Shown here piece after piece: positions 1-9,114 of a stretch of DNA of 64,000 nt (its first letter is position 1; each line of letters begins with the position of its first letter). Under the pieces are notes generated by a model. That model saw nothing but the letters and a program-made list of their open reading frames with translations, did not search any database and was not told the origin of the DNA. The DNA is taken from contig NZ_JACHJY010000003.1 in the NCBI RefSeq assembly GCF_014203895.1, positions 372,001-436,000 on the forward strand, in the 5' to 3' direction. Origin of the DNA: Streptomyces nymphaeiformis. GTDB lineage: Bacteria; Actinomycetota; Actinomycetes; Streptomycetales; Streptomycetaceae. The position numbers were made by a program, and so were the translations under genes.

Positions 1-930
1 CGAATTCCTCAGGCGCATCTCGCCGCAGACGCTGCACGGTCTGTGGTTGAAGGGGTCGTGCTGGCGGCAGGTGCCGCACAGGGGCTGGCCGTCGAACCTG
101 CGGCCGCCGATCGGTCGCGCGCGACCACAGGCCGCGCAGGTGGCGATCTTGGTGTCGCTCCAGCACGGCCCGCAGCAGCGCAGTCCGTCACGACGCTGTT
201 TGAGGTCGGTGGTGCGCTGGCAGAACGGACACAAGGGGACGACTACGCCGCGGGCGCCGCGGGCGATCAGTGCCTGGGCCAGGGCGGAGATCTTGGGCGG
301 GCCTTCAGCGCCGCGTCCGGTCAGCAGGTCGGGGGTGCCTTCCAGCGCCCACAGCAGCCGGAGCTGGCCAGGGCGGGTGGGTTCGATCGAGCGGATGGCC
401 TGCTGTGCGGTCGCGGGCGAGACGCCGAAGGGGCGCGCGGCGATCAGCTTGGCCAGTTCCTCGGCCGGGTCTGTGGCGCCCCAGGGCGGATGGGCCCGGC
501 AGCGGGGCCGGCCGGCGCGGTCGCGTCCGGCGAGGGTGGTGCTTCCGCAGATCACACAGGGGTTGGCGCGCGCAACGCGGCGGTTGCTGCAGGCGCCGCA
601 GATGCGTGCACCGTCTCCGAGACCGGTCAGCGGACGCTCGCGCCCGCAGTCGCCGCAGCGGGGCAGCACCAGTTGTTCGGCGCCGGCCTCGCGCAGCGCC
701 CGGACGAGCCGTTCGATCGCGCGTGGTCCGTCGGGACGACCGGACGTCAGCAGGTCTCCCCTGGCCTGGAGGACCTCGGCGAGCGTCCGCAGCTGGGGTC
801 GCTGGCGGAAGACTGTCTGGAGCACGGCGACGACGTCGATCCGCTCGCACGCGGGGTCGGCCGACCGGACGATCTCGCTGATCACGGCCTCGGGCTCCGT
901 AGCGGAGCGCGGCAGCTCAGGGTCGGGCAT
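1..930 (-). CDS. Zinc-ribbon-rich protein of the recombinase module (3' end outside window)
   Basis: The frame is open from an ATG at 930 leftward to the window edge (310 codons, no stop), so the C-terminal part is missing. The visible part holds at least four Cys-rich units of the CxxC...CxxC type (for example CGDCG...CGAC, CVICG, CPFCQ...CGPC, CAACG...CGTC), separated by helical segments, which points to tandem zinc ribbons. It begins 9 bp after the stop of the Cro/C1-type regulator, which itself follows the tyrosine recombinase, so the three form one leftward operon. From memory of similar streptomycete trios, the missing C-terminus may be a second tyrosine recombinase domain; that is inference. 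Confidence is high that this is a gene and low on its function. Confidence 0.7.
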   Translation of the reverse strand, partial: MPDPELPRSATEPEAVISEIVRSADPACERIDVVAVLQTVFRQRPQLRTLAEVLQARGDLLTSGRPDGPRAIERLVRALREAGAEQLVLPRCGDCGRERPLTGLGDGARICGACSNRRVARANPCVICGSTTLAGRDRAGRPRCRAHPPWGATDPAEELAKLIAARPFGVSPATAQQAIRSIEPTRPGQLRLLWALEGTPDLLTGRGAEGPPKISALAQALIARGARGVVVPLCPFCQRTTDLKQRRDGLRCCGPCWSDTKIATCAACGRARPIGGRRFDGQPLCGTCRQHDPFNHRPCSVCGEMRLRNS

Positions 931-939
931 GATCGGCGC

Positions 940-1284
940 CTACTCGGGCACGATCCGGGCCCTCTTGGGCCGCAAGTCGCCGAGCCCGGTGTCCTTCCCG
1001 GGCGCCAGTCCGCCGCCGGCTGCGGCGCTGTGACGGCGCCGCGAACCGGCCGCCGCGACGGGCTCGATGAGCTCGTCCATGGTGCAGCCCAGGATGTCGA
1101 GCAACGCCATGAGGGTCTTCAGGCTCAGCCGCTCGGGCCGTTCCACCACCAAGCGGTAGGTCTGGCTGGGCGACAGGTCGATGCCGCGTTCGGCCAACAG
1201 GGGGCGCAGGTCGGTGGTGGAGAACATGCCGCGGGTGGCCATCACCTCCCGCAGGTGCCAGCGGTAGTCCAGCTTCGGCGTCAC
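940..1284 (-). CDS. Cro/C1-type helix-turn-helix regulator
   Basis: This is a 114-residue protein. Residues ~8-75 fit a Cro/C1 helix-turn-helix: an N-terminal helix (WHLREVMATRG), a turn and recognition helix around LSPSQTYRLV, and the closing helix LKTLMALLDILGCTMDEL typical of the XRE family. The C-terminal ~40 residues are basic and low in complexity. It lies 9 bp downstream of the tyrosine recombinase stop and 9 bp upstream of the zinc-ribbon gene. That placement suggests it controls excision or integration, or modulates its own operon. Confidence 0.8.
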   Translation of the reverse strand: MTPKLDYRWHLREVMATRGMFSTTDLRPLLAERGIDLSPSQTYRLVVERPERLSLKTLMALLDILGCTMDELIEPVAAAGSRRRHSAAAGGGLAPGKDTGLGDLRPKRARIVPE

Positions 1285-1293
1285 GTCGTCTCC

Positions 1294-2400
1294 CTACTGT
1301 CCGCCCTGGAGAGCGCGGTCCAAGACCTTGCGCATCATCGTGTTCATGAAGTCCCCGCTCACACCGGTATAGAGCGCGGTCGTGGAGGCGTAGCGGTGGC
1401 CGACCTGCCGCTGGACGAAGGCCGGGTCCGCGCCGTCCTCGATCTGGTGGGTCACGTGGCTGTGCCGAAGGCAGTGCGGGACCAGGGCCTTGTCCAGACC
1501 CAACGCGTCACGGTAAGCCGCGAAACGATCCTCGATCTCGCGGGCCTGAAGGCGCCCGCCTCGCTCCGTCAGCCACAGCGCCGACTGTTCGGGGGCCGCC
1601 GCGTAGCGGGGCCGGGCGTTGATCACGTAGTCCTCGACCGCTTCCACCGCCCAGGGCATCACGCTGAGCGTCGTGCGCCGACGCGGCGGCGACCCCTTGG
1701 TCCGCTTGCCGTAACGCACGTGCAGCGAACCGAAGTTGCCCAGCTCCGGCGCCTTGGGGTTGCGGTAGAAGTCGGTGACGTCCAGCCGGGAGGTCTCGGT
1801 GCACCGCGTACCCCAGCCGTACATCAACTTGAACACGGTGGCGTCCCGGTAGGCCGCGAGCGCTCCCTTGCGCCCCAGCCGGATGGCCCGGTCGACCTGC
1901 TCGTCCGCGTGGTCGAGGAAAATCTGGATCTCCTGCCGCGTCATCGGCCGCCGCTGGGCGCCGCCTTCGTAGTCGACCAGGTGCGCGACGGTGTTCCACT
2001 CGTGGCAGATCTGCACCGGGTGGGCCCCGAAGCGAGTCTCGCACTCGGCCGGCCACTGGTAGTGCGGCGAGGCGACGTAGTCGCAGAACATCCGGATCGC
2101 GCCCTGGTACCCGCGGATCGTCGACTCCGCCCGCTTCAACTCGGCGATCAGGTAGGTCATCCACTTGTCGAGATCGGACGCCGACCACTGCCACGGATAG
2201 GCGTTGCTGTACGCGGCGAAGCGCCGCACCGCGCTCTGCCGGTCGCTGATCGTGTCCGGCTGCAGTCGGCGCCCGCCGCGCTGCTGCCGCCCCCAGCCTT
2301 CGAGCATCGCCTCGAAGACCGCGTCCTCGGGATGCAGCAGAGACACGCCTTGGAGCAGCACGAGCGGGGCTGAAGCCTCCCGCAGTTCCGCTCCGGGCAT
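1294..2400 (-). CDS. Tyrosine recombinase/integrase
   Basis: This 368-residue site-specific recombinase probably integrates and excises the element. An N-terminal SAM-like core-binding domain (~30-135) is followed by the catalytic domain (~150-360). Candidate catalytic residues are all visible: R199 (WGTRCTETS), K232 or K235 after the beta-hairpin, H309-x-x-R312 (HCLRH), H335 (VGHRY) and nucleophile Y344 (ALYTG). The ATG at 2400 was chosen because a GGAGG-type site lies ~10 bp upstream; an ATG at 2433 would add 11 residues but has no such site. It is the first gene of a three-gene leftward operon at the element's left end. No attachment site was identified. Confidence 0.9.
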   Translation of the reverse strand: MPGAELREASAPLVLLQGVSLLHPEDAVFEAMLEGWGRQQRGGRRLQPDTISDRQSAVRRFAAYSNAYPWQWSASDLDKWMTYLIAELKRAESTIRGYQGAIRMFCDYVASPHYQWPAECETRFGAHPVQICHEWNTVAHLVDYEGGAQRRPMTRQEIQIFLDHADEQVDRAIRLGRKGALAAYRDATVFKLMYGWGTRCTETSRLDVTDFYRNPKAPELGNFGSLHVRYGKRTKGSPPRRRTTLSVMPWAVEAVEDYVINARPRYAAAPEQSALWLTERGGRLQAREIEDRFAAYRDALGLDKALVPHCLRHSHVTHQIEDGADPAFVQRQVGHRYASTTALYTGVSGDFMNTMMRKVLDRALQGGQ

Positions 2401-2501
2401 CCGTTCACCCCCTCCATTAGCCGCGCGAATCATGCATCAGATGCACGCGTGCGCGCAACACCCCAGGCCACTGGCCTCAACTTCGAAGAGAGGTACTCGG
2501 C

Positions 2502-3056
2502 ATGAAGCCGCAGAACACCAGCTCAACCAACTCCGGATCACGCATCCAACGCAATTCCCCGGGGTCGAAGACCATCTGGCCGATCCACCACTCCTGCGGC
2601 CACCACACCGACCGCGACCTGTCCGATCGGCCGGCCGACCGTCGCGCGGGCTTCGCCGAGTGGCTCGCCACTCAGGAATGCACCGACTGCTGGCGCGCCT
2701 CCAAAGAGGTCAACAAGCAGGACAAAGCAGCCTGGTTGAAGACCAAGCGGGCTGAGGAACAGGCCGAGTCCGAAGCCTGGTCCCAGCAGTACCGGATGCC
2801 TCCGCTGGAGGGAACCGAGCGTGCCGTCCCCTGGGGTGCGCGCTGCCGCCATCAGGTCCTGGCCGCCGCCTACATCGCCTTGGTCGTCGAAGGGGACACC
2901 AGCGAAGCGGAGTGGGAGGAGATCGAGGAGACCGCTCGCACGATCAACCGCGCCGGCTGGTGGATCGACCAGCGCTCCTCCGAACCGGACGACCTCCCCG
3001 AGCTGCTCCGGGCCGCCACCGACGCCGACCGGCCCAACGAGAACCCCTACTTCTAG
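2502..3056 (+). CDS. Conserved hypothetical protein with a possible zinc site
   Basis: This 184-residue soluble protein starts at an ATG preceded by GAGAGG. Near the N-terminus HHSCGHH and, about 35 residues later, CTDCW provide His and Cys ligands that could bind zinc. The middle is charged and helical (KTKRAEEQAESEAW), and the C-terminus is acidic with several Trp. It is the first gene of the rightward plasmid-type row and faces away from the integrase. A strong hairpin directly follows the stop. I do not recognise a named domain. Confidence 0.7.
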   Translation: MKPQNTSSTNSGSRIQRNSPGSKTIWPIHHSCGHHTDRDLSDRPADRRAGFAEWLATQECTDCWRASKEVNKQDKAAWLKTKRAEEQAESEAWSQQYRMPPLEGTERAVPWGARCRHQVLAAAYIALVVEGDTSEAEWEEIEETARTINRAGWWIDQRSSEPDDLPELLRAATDADRPNENPYF

Positions 3057-3060
3057 CCGT

Positions 3061-3088
3061 CCGGTGCCCCGCTGCGGCGGGGCACCGG
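3061..3088 (+). terminator. Strong GC-rich hairpin terminator
   Basis: A perfect 12-bp stem (3061-3072 paired with 3077-3088) closes a TGCG loop and starts 4 bp after the stop of the preceding gene. Only a short TT follows, as is usual for streptomycete terminators. Confidence 0.75.
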
Positions 3089-3234
3089 TTCTGCTCTCCC
3101 ACAGGTCAGGGCCGGTGAGCGCGGCGTTTATCAGTGATCTCCGGCGCGGCCAAATCCCGAATCCTTCGGATCCTCTCCCCGTCGGTCCGACCTCCCGGGC
3201 CGTCGCTCCGTCATTCCCTTCCGAGGTAGCCGCC

Positions 3235-4512
3235 GTGATCGCCCACCTGCAGCGCGCCAGTGACACCGCTGGCCTGCTCACCTACCTGTACGGGCCGGGT
3301 GAACGTGGTGACCACGTCAACCCCCGGCTGGTCGCGGGTGACGGCCATGGGGCGCCGATCGAACTGCTCACCGAGCCGGGCTCGCTGTCGTACTTGGCGC
3401 AGGCGCTCGACGCTCCCGTCGAGCGCCTCGGGGTCCGTGCGCCCGCTCGACCGACGTGGGTCTGCTCGGTGCGGTCAGACCCACGTCTGCCGGACCTCAC
3501 CGACGCGCAGTGGGCCGACGTCGCCCGACGGCTGGTGTCGGCCACCGGGATCGCCCCGGACGGTGATCCGGGCGCCTGCCGGTGGATCGCCCTGCGCAAC
3601 CAGCCCCGGCAAGTGCACGTCGTGGCCACCCTCGCCCGCGAGGACGGCGGCCTGCACCACGGCTACCGCGACGCCTTCCGCCTCCAGGCCGAATGCCGCC
3701 GGATCGCAGCCGAGCTGGGGCACCTGGCCACCGCCTCCCCTCCGACTTCCCGCGCCCAGGAGACCTCTGTGCCCGCTCCTCCGATCACCATTTCCTCCGA
3801 GTTCAGCGGCAGCGTCGTGGCCAAGGGCGCCACCGACGACCTCTCCGCCATGATCCTCAAGCACGCCGGCTTCCAGCAGATCCAGGACTGGCACGGTCGG
3901 CGTCACCGGCTTCCCACCACCACACCGGTCGCCGACCAGGTCGCCATCGCCAGCCACGCCGCCGAGATGCTCCGCGCCGCCCGCTACGACGTCGCTCTCG
4001 CGCCCTCCCTGGACGTGGCTCGGATGAGCACCCCTGCGAATCCGCTTGAGTCCTACGCCGCCGGCGCCGCACTTCTCCAGATCACCGACGCGATCAGGTC
4101 GGCCGAGAACGGCGAGGGCCTCCGGCGAGCGGTCGACCAGCTCCTCCACCCCGAGCACGGGGCCCTGGAGCGCGTGCGGGAAGCGCTGGAGGTCGCCGGC
4201 GAGCACATCAGCGACCTCGACGACGAGGCGTACCGGCTGGCCGACCGGTTCGGCTTCGCGGCGGACTTCGTCTGCTCGGCCCAGTCGGAACTCGTCGACT
4301 CGGAGGACGAGCTGCGTCGTGTCGGCGGCCCTTCCCGGTCCGAGGCCGAAGCGCCGACGCGCTCCTCGAACCCGTTCGCCTCCCGGAGCGCGGCGCTGGC
4401 CGTCTCGCCTGCGGCGGCCAAGGCCGAGGTCGCCACCACGGCCTTCGGTATCGATGTCGTGGAATCCGTCCCGTCTGCCCGTCCGCCGCGCGCCTCCGGC
4501 CCTCGGCGGTGA
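3235..4512 (+). CDS. Relaxase-like protein lacking a full metal-binding motif
   Basis: The GTG at 3235 follows a GAGGTAG site and gives 425 residues. Residues ~12-165 align by eye with the N-terminus of the full relaxase encoded at 33655-31895: both have G-L-L-x-Y-L-Y-G-P-G, a VCSVR/HCSVR strand, ATGIAPDGDP, CRWIA and a V-A-T-L strand, then a CRRI helix. Where the relaxase reads HIHIVATL, this protein reads QVHVVATL, so one His of the expected metal site is Gln. Residues ~200-265 contain a module that recurs in the next gene. The C-terminus is Ala/Ser-rich and acidic. It is probably a diverged, non-nicking relaxase relative or accessory mobilisation protein. Confidence 0.65.
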   Translation: MIAHLQRASDTAGLLTYLYGPGERGDHVNPRLVAGDGHGAPIELLTEPGSLSYLAQALDAPVERLGVRAPARPTWVCSVRSDPRLPDLTDAQWADVARRLVSATGIAPDGDPGACRWIALRNQPRQVHVVATLAREDGGLHHGYRDAFRLQAECRRIAAELGHLATASPPTSRAQETSVPAPPITISSEFSGSVVAKGATDDLSAMILKHAGFQQIQDWHGRRHRLPTTTPVADQVAIASHAAEMLRAARYDVALAPSLDVARMSTPANPLESYAAGAALLQITDAIRSAENGEGLRRAVDQLLHPEHGALERVREALEVAGEHISDLDDEAYRLADRFGFAADFVCSAQSELVDSEDELRRVGGPSRSEAEAPTRSSNPFASRSAALAVSPAAAKAEVATTAFGIDVVESVPSARPPRASGPRR

Positions 4513-4648
4513 TCGGGATGCCTTCTTCCACCGTGCCCTCCGCCGGTCTGTCCCGTACGTATCTCATGCGGGCGGCCGACGCCCTGACCCTGTCGGTCGC
4601 GCCGTGACCCCGCCGCCGCCCTGGGCCACCAGACCAATCTCGCCTCCT

Positions 4649-4674
4649 CGGGTGGGAGCACGTGCTCCCACCCG
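4649..4674. repeat. 26-bp perfect palindrome
   Basis: The sequence is self-complementary over 26 bp, centred between 4661 and 4662 on CAC|GTG with GGGTGGGAG arms. It lies in the 149-bp gap after the relaxase-like gene. It overlaps the GTG that could start the next gene. It could be an operator for a dimeric regulator or a terminator hairpin. Confidence 0.7.
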
Positions 4675-5786
4675 GCCTGACCCGTCAGCACCACCAACCA
4701 GGAGGACCCGCGCCCGAGTACTACTCCAGCATCGGCGAGGCCATCGGCGCCGCGATGCAGCACAACATCCGGCTCGCCCACAGCGGCAGGAGGCCCATCG
4801 ACGATCCACCCCTCCAGGTCCGTCGTATCCCGTCGGCTGCCGACGATCCGTACTCCGTCCCGGGGATGATCGCCCGACTCACCGAGGACGCCGCGCCTGA
4901 CGAGGTGGCCGGGATCGTCGAAGAGATCAACGGCGCGCTCGTCGGGGCTCTGCCTCAGCTGACGGAACTCGTCGCCGCTGCCGCCGACTGGGTCCGCGTC
5001 CGCCTGGCGTTCGACGACCCGCACCACAACTCCGCCATGGAGACCTGGACAAGGCTGGCCGCCGCCCACGGCCTGCTCGAAGACGTCCGGGAGCAGTTGG
5101 AGGCCGCCGAGGACGGGATCGCCGCCTGCCCGGCCGAGCGCACCGACCCCCGGCACCACAACATGATCTATGTCCTTCGGACGCGCGAGCTGCTCGACGA
5201 CGTCCTCGGCGCCGGCGCGGACCCCTCGCCTCCCGGCATCCAGAGCCCGAAGGAAGCGGACCGTCCGGTCTCCGCGAGCAACTGCTCGTCGCCGACGTCC
5301 TCTTCCACGACTTCTCCTGCCTCGCCCCGTTCTACGGAAGGATCCCCGATGGGCAACTTGGCCGACACCTACGGCACCGAAGTCGAGATCTACCCCTGGG
5401 CCGACGGCCTGGTCTGGGCCGACTGCCGAACCGGCCTGCCCGGGTCAGCCCAGCGGATCCTGCGCTCCTGTGGGTTCATCGCCCCGGCCGACCAGGGCGA
5501 TCCCGCCTCTTTCAGCCTCGACTCGCATGTCACCGGCCCGGACCGGCAACTGGCTGCCTCCGCTGCTGCCAGCCAGCTGGCCGACCTGGGGTACCGGGTC
5601 GCGATCGACCCATCCCTGGCCGTCGGCTACGTCGGCGAGACGTCCGACACCAATGCCCGGCGTCAGGCCGCTGCCCGTCAGACCTCACCCATCGCGGCCA
5701 AGGCCAGCACCGGCACCGGCACCAACGCCCCTCCTGCCCCCTCGCCGGTTCTGTCCGCAGGACGTCCCGCCCCACGTTCCCGCTGA
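4662..5786 (+). CDS. Hypothetical protein sharing a module with the relaxase-like gene
   Basis: The frame opens at a GTG (4662) inside the palindrome with no ribosome-binding site. The only strong site upstream, AGGAGG at ~4702-4707, is followed four bases later by an in-frame GCG rather than a start codon. Residues ~30-190 are helical and charged. An S/T/P-rich stretch (~190-228) follows. An ATG at 5349, preceded by GGAAGG, could start a separate 145-residue protein in the same frame. Residues ~263-325 resemble residues ~200-265 of the preceding gene: ILxxxGF, then a His, then a helix ending in Y-R-V-A-I-D-P-S-L. The true start is uncertain, and this may be two genes. Confidence 0.55.
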   Translation: MLPPGLTRQHHQPGGPAPEYYSSIGEAIGAAMQHNIRLAHSGRRPIDDPPLQVRRIPSAADDPYSVPGMIARLTEDAAPDEVAGIVEEINGALVGALPQLTELVAAAADWVRVRLAFDDPHHNSAMETWTRLAAAHGLLEDVREQLEAAEDGIAACPAERTDPRHHNMIYVLRTRELLDDVLGAGADPSPPGIQSPKEADRPVSASNCSSPTSSSTTSPASPRSTEGSPMGNLADTYGTEVEIYPWADGLVWADCRTGLPGSAQRILRSCGFIAPADQGDPASFSLDSHVTGPDRQLAASAAASQLADLGYRVAIDPSLAVGYVGETSDTNARRQAAARQTSPIAAKASTGTGTNAPPAPSPVLSAGRPAPRSR

Positions 5787-5881
5787 AACGATTCCGTTCT
5801 ATCCCGAAGGAGTAGGCCCATGAGCTGCACGAGAGCCGAGCGCGTCCAGCCCCCGCCCGCCCGCACCCCAAGGAACCGCCT

Positions 5882-7670
5882 GTGCCTTCCCCGCGCACCA
5901 GCGCGCCGTCGACCACCACCGGCTCCGACGCGCTCCTCTACCTCCTGTTCGGCGTCCTCGGCGCCGCCATGGCCTTCGGCTCCCTCGCCTGGCTGACCGG
6001 CAACCTCACCAACTCCCTTGTCGGCAGCGGCCAGTGGGCTCCGTTCCGCGCCACCGACGCCCTGCTGCACCCCGAGGTGCTGTGGCCAGCCCTGAGCACC
6101 ACCGCGCTGCTGGTCGGCGCCCGCGTCGTGCCCGGCCTGCTCACCCTGGCCCTGCTCACCACCGGCCTGGTGCTCTGGATGCGCCGGCGCTCCGGTGCCA
6201 AGACCGGTCTCGCCCACAAGGCCGATCTGGCGCCGCTGCTGGACAAGGAGATCACCGCCAAGGCCAAGAGCCTGCGCCCGTCCCTCGGCGACCGGGAGTG
6301 TAAAAGAGGTCGCTCCCGCCGACCGCGGCATCCTGCTCGGCACCCTCGACCCGGGCCGTGCCGAGGTTCGCGCGTCCTGGGAGGACGTGATCGTCGCGAT
6401 CATGGCCCCGCGTTCCGGGAAGACCTCCGGACTGGCGATCCCCGCGATCCTCGCGGCTCCCGGCCCAGTCCTGCTCACCAGCAACAAGGCCGCGAACGAC
6501 GCGTTCACCGCCACGGTGGACGCCCGAGCCGAGGTCGGCACGGTCTGGACCCTCGACCCCCAGCAGATCGCCCACCACCCGCGCGAGATGTGGTGGGACA
6601 TCCTGGCCGACGCCCGCGACCTTGCCGGAGCGAAGCGGCTGGCCGGGCACTTCGTCGCGGCAAGCGTGGACGAATCGAGCGGATCCGACTTCTGGTCCAC
6701 CGCCGCGTCCAACACGCTCAGCGCCCTGTTCCTCGCCGCCGCAAGCCACCGGCGGCCGATCACCGACGTGCTGGCCTGGCTCGCCTCCCCCGCCGACCGG
6801 ACCCCGGTCGACCTGCTCACCGACGCCGGCCACGACGCGGTCGCCGCCCAGCTCCAGGGCACCGTCTCCGGCGCAACAGAAACCCGCGACGGCATCTACG
6901 AGACGGCAAGGCAGTACGCGAGCTGCCTGCTCGACCCGGACGTCGCCGCCTGGGTCACCCCGAGCGAGGACCTCCCCGAGTTCAAGCCCCTCGCCTTCGC
7001 CACCTCCCGCGACACGCTGTACCTGCTGAGCAAGGACGGCGGAGGCAGCGCGTCCGCGATCATCGCGGCGGCGGCCGACGCCGTGATGCGCGCTGCCGTG
7101 ATCGTCGCCGAGCGCTCTGGTGGACGGCTCGACCCGCCGGCCCTGTGCGTCCTCGACGAGGCCGCCAACGTCTGCCGGATCTCTGATCTCCCGGACCTCT
7201 ACTCTCACCTGGGCAGCCGGGGCGTCATCCCGATGACCATCCTGCAGAGCTACCGGCAGGGCCAGCGGTGCTGGGGCGAGGCCGGGATGGACGCCCTCTG
7301 GTCCGCCGCCACCGTCAAGATCGTCGGTTCGGGCATCGACGACGCGGACTTCGCCGACCGCCTCAGCAGGCAGGTCGGCGACCACGACGTCCAGACCGTC
7401 TCGGTCTCCACGAGCGAGGGCGGCAAGTCCACCTCGGTCAGCATGCGCACCGAGCGGATCCTGCCCCCGGACGCAATCCGCGCCCTGCCCAAGGGCAAGG
7501 TGCTCCTGCTGGCCACCGGACTGCGGATCGCCATGCTCAACATCCGGCCCTGGTACAAGGAGCCCTCCGCCAAGGTCGTCGGGCCTGCCTCCGCCCGCGC
7601 CACGAAGGCAATCACCGATCGGGCCCTGGCGAAGTCCGTCGGCCACGACGACTTCGGGCTGTCGGCATGA
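5882..7670 (+). pseudogene. TraG/VirD4-type conjugal coupling protein, frameshifted
   Basis: Two overlapping frames together make a ~595-residue coupling protein, the ATPase that delivers relaxase-bound DNA to a transfer channel. The first frame (GTG 5882, AAGGA site) encodes two hydrophobic segments (LLYLLFGVLGAAMAFGSLAW and the stretch before LVLWMRRR) and runs to about 6300. The second frame, open to 7670, encodes the Walker A-like APRSGKTSG, an LTSNKAAND strand and the Walker B ALCVLDEAANV. Removing one A from the A4 run at 6302-6305 fuses them as DRECKEVAPADRGIL. An ATG at 5821 with a strong ribosome-binding site opens a 58-codon overlapping frame of unknown meaning. As read, full-length protein is not made. 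Confidence 0.75.
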
Positions 7671-7903
7671 GCGCGCCCACGCCGCGATCCGCGCGCCTCG
7701 CGCAGTCCCCGGCCGTCCGGCTCGACGGCCGGTGGTGGCTGGTCGGCGGGGCCGGGGCGGTTCCCGTCTCCGATCCCGCGTTCACCACCGCGCTGGACGG
7801 CTTCGCCGAGGCGTTGTCCGCCGCCGACCGGACGGTCGCCGATCTGCGTGCCCGGCCGGGTGAGCCGTCCGCGTCTGTTCCCAATACAGGAGGCTGGCGA
7901 TGA
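7667..7903 (+). CDS. Small hypothetical protein coupled to the coupling-protein gene
   Basis: This 78-residue protein overlaps the coupling-protein stop by ATGA and the next start by ATGA, so it sits inside a translationally coupled string. Its core (LDGRWWLVGGAGAVPVSD) is followed by an amphipathic helix (FAEALSAADRTVADLRA). No domain is recognised. Confidence 0.65.
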   Translation: MSAPTPRSARLAQSPAVRLDGRWWLVGGAGAVPVSDPAFTTALDGFAEALSAADRTVADLRARPGEPSASVPNTGGWR

Positions 7904-9072
7904 ACCCGCTGATGGACGCCGAGCAGGCGGTCCTCGGCGCGGTGCTAATCGACCCGGGGCAGCTCGCGCACCTGGAGTGGCTCGCGCCGGATCACTTCTA
8001 CCGGCCGGTCCACCAGGCCCTGTTCGGCGCGCTGCGCAAGCTCCGGAGCGACGGCCATCCCGCGGTGGAAGGCGAGGGGCCGGTGCCGCTGTCGTGGGTG
8101 ACCGACGCGGTCGCCGAGGCCAGCCTCCACGTACGGGGGCTGACCGCCTCGTACGCCCACACCCTGATCTCGGCCTGTCCGCGCCCCGCGCACGCCCCGG
8201 TGTACGGCCGCATGGTGCTGGAGGGCGCGATCCACCGCACCGTCACCCAGCACGCGATCCGGCTTCACCAGGAGGCTCGCACGGGCACGCTGCGCGGCGA
8301 GGTCGAGGGCGCGCTGCACTACGCGGACGTCCTGACGGGGGTGCTCACCGATCTCGCCCGGCGGTGGGGCACCGAACCGCGACCGGTCGCACCCGCGACA
8401 CCGCCGGCCACCATCCCGTCCGCCCTTCCGCCGGCTCAGGCCGATCAGGCGGCCGAGGACTAGGCGTTCCTTCTGGCCGTCCTCGTCGAGCGGCCGGGGG
8501 CCATGGGCGAGGTGGTCGACTGGCTGCGGCCGGGGGACTTCGCCGACCCGGTCCGCGGACAGCTCTACCGGTGCCTCGGTGCGCTGCACCACCGCGGCGA
8601 GCCCATCGACCGGATCACCCTGCTCTGGGAGGCCCAGCGGCGCGGCCTGCTCGCCAAGGGCACGCTGTCGAAGGACCGGTTCGCCGTCATCTGCGACGGC
8701 GTGGGCGCCGGCGACGCCGAATGGCTCGGCAAACAGGTGATGCGCTCCTCAATCACCCGGACCGCCGCCACCTCCGCTCGCGCCGTCCGAGCCCTGGCCG
8801 AGGACGAGGCCCTCGCCCCGGGGCGGCTGATCAACCACGCCCTGCACGCGCTCGGCCCGCTCGACGAGGTCCGCGCCCGCTGGGAGACCGCACACGGCCG
8901 GCCGGCCTCCCGGGCACCGTCCTCCGCGTCTTCCCCGAGTGGGCCGCCGTCGGCGCGGGTGCACGCGGCCCTCACCCGCAGCGCCCCGCGTGCCGCTCCA
9001 TCTCCACCAAACCGGCTCTCCCTCGGCCCCGCCCCAACCGCCGCGTGCCCACCCTCACGCACCCACAGCTGA
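7900..9072 (+). pseudogene. Protein with two DnaB-N-like domains, split by an amber stop
   Basis: One frame runs from ATG 7900 to 9072 but is interrupted by TAG at 8461-8463. Both halves carry the N-terminal domain of DnaB-type helicases: AEQAVLGAVLIDP...DHFYRPVHQALFGALR in the first, and AFLLAVLVERP...DFADPVRGQLYRCLGAL in the second, directly after the stop. Reading through would give a ~390-residue two-domain protein without a helicase motor. The second half has no good start codon or ribosome-binding site. A single base change would restore it. It probably binds a helicase or primase during element replication; that is inference. Confidence 0.7.
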
Positions 9073-9114
9073 CACCCCCCTCCACCGCTCCTCTCCTCAT
9101 AGACGGGATCCACC

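Noticed and set aside
43..2373. A 776-codon rightward frame opposite the recombinase module
   Set aside because: Composition is the GC-rich mirror of the leftward genes; the opposite strand has clear recombinase, HTH and zinc-ribbon motifs.
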